From an uncultured Collinsella sp. (GTDB taxonomy: Bacteria; Actinomycetota; Coriobacteriia; Coriobacteriales; Coriobacteriaceae), in assembly GCA_958435945.1 (NCBI GenBank), contig CAUBIC010000015.1:1-64000 (forward strand): 64,000 nt of DNA, in the 5' to 3' direction. Under the pieces are notes generated by a model, which had not been told where the DNA came from, did no database searches, and saw nothing but the letters and a program-made list of their open reading frames with translations. This document shows positions 58,232 through 64,000 of this stretch, one piece after another. The translations under genes were made by a program, and so were the position numbers. Each line of letters begins with the position of its first letter. The first letter of the stretch is position 1.

Positions 58232-59614
58232 GTGCCGAATCCCGTGGACGCGATCTTTGTGTTTGGATGCCCTGTGAATAAAACTCGTTTAGCTTCCTTT
58301 GCCGATAGCCTTCCCGTCAAGGTCATGTTGCTGTTTTTGGTTCTTCAGGCCGCATTTGTCCTGAGCAATACCGCGGCAAATTGTCTGCCGAGGCCCGTCA
58401 TCGAGTCGCATGTGCAGGGTTCGGAGTCCTCTGCCCTGTTGTCTGACATGTATGTCTACGACCACCGTGTTGCAGCTGGTCCTGTTTGCTTTGATAACAA
58501 TCGCTTTATCATTGAAGTCGCACAGCAAAAGGACCAAGGTTCTCCATTTAAGACGATGACTGTTGCCGAGATTGATGACGTTACGAAAGCCGGTGGGATT
58601 ACGCATCAGCAGTACTACCGGTATTGGCATGGATGGCAGCTACTTACGAATGCCTGCCTGTTTATTGGCGGTATCGACGTTGTCGTGGCGCCTGCGGCCG
58701 CTCTGGCGATTGTCGGCTCCGCTTGCGCTTACGTTGCCTTGCGGAAGCGGTTTTCAAAGCCAGTGACGTTGGGTTTCCTTGCAATCCTGTTGTTCTCGAC
58801 CAATCTGTTTTTCAATTTTATCGGTGATCTGCTGCTGTGCATCTCGTTCTTTGTGGCGCTCATCATGATGTCTTGTATGAGCCTTCGTTTGGGCTCGGCC
58901 CCGAACGCACGGGTTTTCACAAGCCGCCTTGTCCTTTGGTCGATAGCGACGGGCGCCGTGTTTTCGTTTCTTGACTTTTTAACGATTCCTGCCGCAGTTG
59001 TCACCCTGCATTGCTTTTTCGCCTTCATTGCGCTCCCCAAGGGTGAGCGCCCCAAGCGTTGCGTCGTCACGATGCTGCAGGCGCTCTTTGGGTTTGGGCT
59101 TTCGTTTGTGTTTACCTGGGCGATGAAATGGGTTGTCGCGGCGTTTGTGCTGGGCTGGGACGCGGTCTTTTCGAACGTTCTGGGCGAGATGGGCCTTTGG
59201 TCTGCGCATGGGGCTTCGTCACTGTTGCCCCAGGCTGACTGGCCTCAGATTTTGAAGGAGTTCTATTGCATGAGCCCGCAGCTGTTCGCCATTTGCTCAA
59301 CTGCTGGTTATGCGATGATCTCGAACGTCGTTTGCCTTGTTTCGTTTGCTGCCGTATTGGCGATTTGGGTTGCCGTGCTCGTTTGCTCGATACGGGGCGG
59401 CGCGCAAGGCGGTCGTCGTCGAAAGGTGTTGATCCAGTCGCTGCTCATGGCGCTGCCCTTGGTTGTTGTTCTGGGTTATTTCGTTGTTATGCATGACCAT
59501 GCGATCGTTCATATTCCGGTATTTGGCTGCAAGAATTGGGCGATTGTCTTTGCGATTTTATTTGTTTCGGGTGTAGGCGCGCTTCGTGGTCTGAGGAGTC
59601 AGAAGGTCGCTTAG
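58232..59614 (+). CDS. polytopic membrane protein of unknown function
   Basis: 460 aa (or 446 from an internal GTG at 58274 with GGAT upstream; the start is unsettled, both GTG). One TM near residues 28-48, an extracytoplasmic loop of ~95 residues with YVYDHR and QQYYRYWHGWQ, then about nine TM segments. The layout, a first TM, a large outer loop and many TMs, resembles GT-C-type glycosyltransferases or their relatives. I recognise no family. It sits among surface-glycan genes and its stop overlaps that of the converging acyltransferase gene by 4 bp. Confidence 0.75.
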   Translation: MPNPVDAIFVFGCPVNKTRLASFADSLPVKVMLLFLVLQAAFVLSNTAANCLPRPVIESHVQGSESSALLSDMYVYDHRVAAGPVCFDNNRFIIEVAQQKDQGSPFKTMTVAEIDDVTKAGGITHQQYYRYWHGWQLLTNACLFIGGIDVVVAPAAALAIVGSACAYVALRKRFSKPVTLGFLAILLFSTNLFFNFIGDLLLCISFFVALIMMSCMSLRLGSAPNARVFTSRLVLWSIATGAVFSFLDFLTIPAAVVTLHCFFAFIALPKGERPKRCVVTMLQALFGFGLSFVFTWAMKWVVAAFVLGWDAVFSNVLGEMGLWSAHGASSLLPQADWPQILKEFYCMSPQLFAICSTAGYAMISNVVCLVSFAAVLAIWVAVLVCSIRGGAQGGRRRKVLIQSLLMALPLVVVLGYFVVMHDHAIVHIPVFGCKNWAIVFAILFVSGVGALRGLRSQKVA

Positions 59615-60756
59615 CCGTTCATACGGGCCTTGATGGCCTCGACTACGGCTCTGCGCACGATATCCACGAGGAGCAGGGAAAGCGCGAGGCAAAGGCTCAT
59701 AAGGATTCCGAGCAAAATGGCGGCGGCTGGACGGGGCTCTCCCGTTTGGATGCCTGTCGCCATGGTGTAGATCGCCTTGTCGAAGATGGGGCGCCAGACA
59801 TTGCAGGTAAACGATTGTACGGCGTAGAAAGCGAGCGTTCCTGCGGCGAGAGACATGATTGTCTTGTCTGCAACTGGGACTTCGTGGCGTGGTTGATGGA
59901 GCGCTGCGGCGGCAACGAATGCGGCAGCCAAGATAAAGGATATGACGGAAGTGGACTTGTAGGAGAGCTTCCAGAGCGCGTCGTACTGGCAATTTGCCGA
60001 TAGCAGGAGCTCGAGCGCGACGGTGGCTGCAATGAGTCCGATAAGCACGATCTTGGATTTTTGAGCGCCGGATGCGTTGCCGTGGCATTCGAGGACAAAA
60101 CGCATTTCTCCTGCTGCAATAAACGCGACCAGGTAGGTAACGGCGCTCATGAGCTTGCGCCACAAAACGATGCCGTCCGCTTCGTTCGCCGTCGCCGCGA
60201 TGAAGCAATTGATTCCAAATGTTGTGAGCACGAGGAGCGCTACGACAAACGGGGCCCTTTTGCTGCCGATCCGCTGCCTTGCCAACGCAATCGCCGGTAC
60301 GAGCAATGCGGATGCTGCATAAACCCAGATAAACTCGATGCCCAGCGTAAGCCAGCCAATCTCATGCAGCGAGATTTCGGGCAGGGGATAGACGTACATC
60401 GAAACAAGCAGGCAAGCTGCGCAATAAAAGAGCGTGGGCAAGAAGATCTTTTTGAGGCGATCAAGCGATTTGAGCGTGAGGCCCTGCGCGGATGAACCGT
60501 TTTGGAGGGCGCGTACCGCCGAGGGAATAAGGAAGTATCCCGAGATCATAAAGAAGACCTCGTTGGCCCAGCAGCCCAGCAGGTTGATGAGGCCGAGCGC
60601 GCCGGAGTAAGGGAAGACGGCGAGCGGCGCATATTCCGGTAGACCGGCGCAGACGGCTTGAAAGGTCCACTGAAACGTGTGGAATATCGCAATCCCGGCG
60701 ACCGCGACCAAGCGCAGCGCCTCGATGGAGGTATTTCTGCTTGCTTTGCTGCCCAT
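59611..60756 (-). CDS. acyltransferase family 3 membrane protein
   Basis: 381 aa, about ten TM segments. The N-terminus NTSIEALRLVAVAGIAIFH carries the RxxA...H pattern of the acyltransferase-3 family (OafA/WecH type), with the histidine ~35 residues in, and NEVFFMISGYFL follows. It would O-acetylate a surface sugar. The start is the ATG at 60756; the TTG at 60792 has no ribosome binding site and overlaps the preceding gene. It lies 4 bp after the GT2 gene, so the two form an operon. Confidence 0.85.
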   Translation of the reverse strand: MGSKASRNTSIEALRLVAVAGIAIFHTFQWTFQAVCAGLPEYAPLAVFPYSGALGLINLLGCWANEVFFMISGYFLIPSAVRALQNGSSAQGLTLKSLDRLKKIFLPTLFYCAACLLVSMYVYPLPEISLHEIGWLTLGIEFIWVYAASALLVPAIALARQRIGSKRAPFVVALLVLTTFGINCFIAATANEADGIVLWRKLMSAVTYLVAFIAAGEMRFVLECHGNASGAQKSKIVLIGLIAATVALELLLSANCQYDALWKLSYKSTSVISFILAAAFVAAAALHQPRHEVPVADKTIMSLAAGTLAFYAVQSFTCNVWRPIFDKAIYTMATGIQTGEPRPAAAILLGILMSLCLALSLLLVDIVRRAVVEAIKARMNG

Positions 60757-60760
60757 CAGA

Positions 60761-61861
60761 CTATTTTCCAGCGCGTGCGTTGTATGAACCAAAGTGCGAT
60801 GTGATCATTTTTAGAGTCTGCTTGGGGCCCTTGTTCCATACGTTATACAAGCCCTCGCCCACGAGGTCCTTGGCGTATGCGCAGTAGCTGATTTTAGGGT
60901 TGGCGATGCCCATATACTCGGCATAGAGCTTTTTGGCCGCGGGAGTAACGCGAGGATTGGCAAATACCAGCTCTTGCGGCATGCGTTCGAACATCCTGTG
61001 GATCGCCCGCTCGATTTCGGGGTGGCCTTCAATTCCGGTGTGCTCAATCATGATGCCCATATAGGTGAAGCCACGTGTGATTTGGGGTGTCCAAACGGCG
61101 GGGTCGGTGACGTTGAGCCGCTCAAGAATATCGACCATATCGTTCCAGCGATTAAACGGCATCAAGGGGTCACGCTTGGCCAGAGCAGCCGCCTTTTCGG
61201 GCGTTTCCTCGCGGTAGCAGTAATACGGCTTGGGCCAGTAAGCGATCGCCTTTGCCTGGCATAGCGTTTCGACAAGGAATGGATTATCGGCCCAGCCCGC
61301 ACCGGGGATTTCCTTAAACCAGATATTGTTTTGCAACAGGAAGTCGCGACGATAGATTGCCGACCAAATGGACGGATGATGGGCCAGCAGGTGTGGAGCG
61401 TCGTGAATGGTGAATGGTTGCCGAGGCGGTTTAATGCGACCGCGATATGCGCAGTGTAGTTTGACCTCTTGGGGAGTATCGGGGTTGCGAATGATCCAAT
61501 ACGGGGTCTCAATAATATCGAGCTTGTTCGGATCGCCAAATTCGCGTTTGGCAAAGGCAAGCATGTCGGAGTACATTCCGGGCTCAATCCAATCATCGGG
61601 CTCGAGGATGGCAATCCAGTCGCCCTTTGCCTCGCGAATGCCCAGATTGCAGGTTGCGCCGTAACCCTGGTTTGCCTTATCGATCACTCGAACGCGTGAG
61701 TCGCGCGCAGCGAAATCTTGCATAACGGCGAGCGAGTTGTCGGTGGATCCGTCGTTGATGGCGAGGATCTCCAGGTTGATTTTGTTTTCGTTTAATAGGC
61801 TGCCTATAGCCTGAGAAAGATACGGCTCGGCATTGTAAGTAGGCACGATTACGGTCAGCAT
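60761..61861 (-). CDS. glycosyltransferase family 2
   Basis: 366 aa. LTVIVPTYNAEPYL and AINDGSTDNS mark the nucleotide-binding half, LEPDDWIEPGMY the DxD-type metal site (~residues 89-100), and AGWADNPFLVETL the acceptor region. GT-A fold, cytoplasmic, acting on surface polysaccharide. It is the first gene of a two-gene unit with the acyltransferase. GC content is lower than in the housekeeping genes. The 243 bases upstream are AT-rich with no feature I can assign beyond possible promoters for this and the divergent amidase gene. Confidence 0.87.
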   Translation of the reverse strand: MLTVIVPTYNAEPYLSQAIGSLLNENKINLEILAINDGSTDNSLAVMQDFAARDSRVRVIDKANQGYGATCNLGIREAKGDWIAILEPDDWIEPGMYSDMLAFAKREFGDPNKLDIIETPYWIIRNPDTPQEVKLHCAYRGRIKPPRQPFTIHDAPHLLAHHPSIWSAIYRRDFLLQNNIWFKEIPGAGWADNPFLVETLCQAKAIAYWPKPYYCYREETPEKAAALAKRDPLMPFNRWNDMVDILERLNVTDPAVWTPQITRGFTYMGIMIEHTGIEGHPEIERAIHRMFERMPQELVFANPRVTPAAKKLYAEYMGIANPKISYCAYAKDLVGEGLYNVWNKGPKQTLKMITSHFGSYNARAGK

Positions 61862-62104
61862 TCAAACACTTTCTCTAGGCGATTTGGAAGAATTATACCT
61901 AATTGCGTTTGCAACGGTTTTAGTTGCATTTGGGTGAAGGCAACGGTAAGGGTTGCCAAGTTAGCAGATGGCCAAACGAATCGGGATCTCCGTTTCGTGC
62001 CATCTTGATTCAACACGATTCCTTTCAATGACAATTGTTCAAAAGAAGAGATAATTGTTGGATAATGTTGCAACATGGATATTCATTTTGACTGGGGATT
62101 CAAT

Positions 62105-64000
62105 ATGAAAAAGGTTTTACGTGTCACAACCAGTTTTTCTCTGGCTGCTCTTCTGACATTTTCGTCATTGATGAGTCCTGTAGTTGCTGCTTACGGGTTG
62201 AACGAGGCGAAGCCCGCTGAAGCTGTGACGGATGTGGCTTCTACAGGTGATGACGGAGTAACTTCACGCGGTGACGATGTTGAAGGCAGCGAGGCCACCG
62301 TCGACCAATCTCCGGTTGAAGGTGATAGTGAGGCTATCGACTCGTTGAGCCAAGGCGCAACTGAAAGCGATGTCAAGACCGATCAACAGGTCGATTCGGT
62401 CGAGTCGACCTTCCAATACGTTTACCTGGCCTACCCAAGCCTTCCCTCTGGAGCTGATCAGGTCATTGCTTTTGCTACCCCTAATGACAGCGAAGTTCTT
62501 TCCTCTGCTACGCTTGGCTATGTGAGTGCCAACGGCGTAAAGGGCTCTGTCGACGCGTCTTCTACGGCTGATAATTCTGCCGCCTTTACCTTTGGCGCAA
62601 AACTCGAAGCTAATACTTATTTCCTCACATCGATTTCGTATTATCTAGAGGGAGATGGGGCTGAGCATAAAATCGATCTCTCTGATCGAGATTATTCATT
62701 CACCGTCGCAGATAGCTCTATGAACTCCGAGGGCACATCTGTTTATTATGCAGATGGGGACGGAAATGCTGTTGAGGCCCAGTCAATTCAGCAGGCGTTG
62801 GAGTGCGCCGATTCTCCGGATGGTGTTTCTACTTATGCCGCTCGCTCTGCTCGCAACGTTAGCGTAATCGCTCTCGATGCTGGTCACGGTGGATCTGACC
62901 CCGGTGCACAGGGCAATGGCAAAAGCGAGGCCGATCTTACCTGGAAGATTGTGACGGCATGCAAGAATAAGCTTGAGGCATATGGCTTTAAGGTCGTTCT
63001 TGCTCGTGAACAATACGGCAATTATTCCGGTAATGATTTTCTATATCGCGTCCAGCGCTGCATTGATCAGGGCGCGCAAGCATTCGTGAGCTTTCATATC
63101 AATTCCGGTCCTTCCGCCGCTCATGGCGCTGAGGTTTACGCTCCCACCGCAAATGGATCAGACTATACGCAGGTTTCTGTTGAGCTTGCCAATAAGGTTA
63201 TGAATAACCTTGCTGCTATGGGTCTTACGTACCGCGGTGTTTTACAGATGCAAGTGGGAGATGAGTTTGCGGTAATCCGATGCGCCCGCGAGCAGGGGAT
63301 CCCTGGCATCTTAATTGAACATGGCTTTATTTCAAATGCAGGCGATGTCTGGAATTATTTTAGCGATGAAGGCTGCAAGCAACTTGGCGAAGCTGACGCT
63401 GATGCCATCATTTCCCAGTTCCCCAAATCAACATGGTTTAATGGCTCGCTTGAATATAAAAAATCAGGTAAAAAGATCGATATGACCTTGAAATGCTCTG
63501 GTGGAGAGCCCACAAATGCTGCATTTAAGGTTGAATCTCCCTCGGGGCGTATTGATTGGGTTCAAGCGTACGATCAGAAGGACCACAGCTGGAGTGCCTC
63601 CTTTGATTTTGATAGGGAATATGGCGTTTTTAAAGTCAGCGCTTACGTTACGGTGAGCAATGAGACTTTTGAAGCGGATTCTAAGACGTTTGGTGACAAT
63701 AAGTGCTCGCTGTCTTTCGATTTAACTGAGACTCAAGTTACCGTTGACGCTGGACAATGGGCCATAGAGCCGAATGTGGTTTCATATCAAATATTATCCG
63801 AGGGCGGAAAGTCCCAATGGATTCCGGCTAAACGGTCTGGCGATTCTTGGATTTGTCCCATCCCGTTAAATGATTTACAAGATGTCTTTGGAAAGAAGAC
63901 TGTCAAGGCTTGGTGCATTCTGGATGGGGCCGAAGCGTTCCCTTGCGGCGAAGGCTCGTTTAGCGTCGCCCGTCCCGACGTGAAGCTGTCCTGCTCCGCG
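62105..64000 (+). CDS. secreted N-acetylmuramoyl-L-alanine amidase, 3' end outside the window
   Basis: 632 codons are open to the window edge. Signal peptide residues 1-~29 (MKKVLRVTTSFSLAALLTFS...), an acidic low-complexity region (~35-100), a beta-rich domain (~105-205), then an Amidase_3 domain with zinc ligands and the catalytic glutamate: LDAGHGGSDPG (~257), SEADLTW (~271), SFHINSG (~330) and LIEHGFISN (~403). At least two Bsp-like repeat domains follow from ~430 (FNGSLEYKKSGKKIDM). It cleaves the amide bond between MurNAc and L-Ala in peptidoglycan. GGGGA precedes the ATG. AT content is higher than in most of the window. Confidence 0.9.
   Translation, partial: MKKVLRVTTSFSLAALLTFSSLMSPVVAAYGLNEAKPAEAVTDVASTGDDGVTSRGDDVEGSEATVDQSPVEGDSEAIDSLSQGATESDVKTDQQVDSVESTFQYVYLAYPSLPSGADQVIAFATPNDSEVLSSATLGYVSANGVKGSVDASSTADNSAAFTFGAKLEANTYFLTSISYYLEGDGAEHKIDLSDRDYSFTVADSSMNSEGTSVYYADGDGNAVEAQSIQQALECADSPDGVSTYAARSARNVSVIALDAGHGGSDPGAQGNGKSEADLTWKIVTACKNKLEAYGFKVVLAREQYGNYSGNDFLYRVQRCIDQGAQAFVSFHINSGPSAAHGAEVYAPTANGSDYTQVSVELANKVMNNLAAMGLTYRGVLQMQVGDEFAVIRCAREQGIPGILIEHGFISNAGDVWNYFSDEGCKQLGEADADAIISQFPKSTWFNGSLEYKKSGKKIDMTLKCSGGEPTNAAFKVESPSGRIDWVQAYDQKDHSWSASFDFDREYGVFKVSAYVTVSNETFEADSKTFGDNKCSLSFDLTETQVTVDAGQWAIEPNVVSYQILSEGGKSQWIPAKRSGDSWICPIPLNDLQDVFGKKTVKAWCILDGAEAFPCGEGSFSVARPDVKLSCSA

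Overview
The window looks like a chromosomal segment of a high-GC, anaerobic Gram-positive gut actinobacterium of the Coriobacteriia, most likely Collinsella. This is inferred from gene content: a SUF-only Fe-S pathway with SufU and an Rrf2 regulator, the GGGtGRT/Fe-S scaffold pair of anaerobes, CarD, Rho with a very long disordered N-terminus, an LPXTG-like wall protein, ATP-type PEP carboxykinase and abundant short hairpin repeats. Species cannot be fixed from the sequence alone.

Layout. 1-7.0 kb: an inverted-repeat element, serC-serA (serine synthesis), a two-gene GIY-YIG/DUF2075 plus MazG-like module, and a cation/proton antiporter. 7.3-19.6 kb: a metallophosphatase, a polysaccharide flippase, lactate permease, pckA, a B3/B4 protein, MarR, DegV, a short MGMT protein, trpS and a WecA/TagO-type transferase. 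19.7-32.4 kb: a structured small RNA candidate (possibly 6S), a radical SAM protein, tRNA-Ala, pncB, proB and proA flanking an opposite-strand S33 peptidase, an HD protein, a RAYT (REP-associated tyrosine transposase), CarD and argS. 33-46 kb: rho, a two-TM Ala-rich protein, VanZ, a ROK kinase, an aminotransferase, tRNA-His and two tRNA-Lys, a flavoprotein, the GGGtGRT pair, and a second RAYT that has lost its catalytic HUH motif. 46.5-53.1 kb: the sufCBDSU operon divergent from an Rrf2 regulator, which is followed by a MNT/HI0074 nucleotidyltransferase pair. 53.2-64 kb: a surface region with a wall-anchored lysozyme-like protein, a degenerate AAA/PD-(D/E)XK protein, two GT2 glycosyltransferases, an acyltransferase, an unknown membrane protein and a secreted amidase cut by the window end.

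How the parts connect. suf supplies Fe-S clusters, and the Rrf2 gene with palindromes over the divergent promoters forms an apparent feedback loop. serA/serC and proA/proB cover serine and proline synthesis. The flippase, WecA-like enzyme, glycosyltransferases, acyltransferase and amidase belong to cell-envelope assembly.

The strongest non-gene signal is a set of short hairpin repeats (here R1 to R6) at gene ends, many embedding a GGGGAC-type core. The intact RAYT is bracketed by inverted copies of R4. The second RAYT keeps a full reading frame and ribosome binding site while lacking the HxH motif, which suggests domestication. Larger inverted-repeat elements at 115-301, 8299-8417, 32660-32789 and 46008-46240 form a second layer of non-coding structure.
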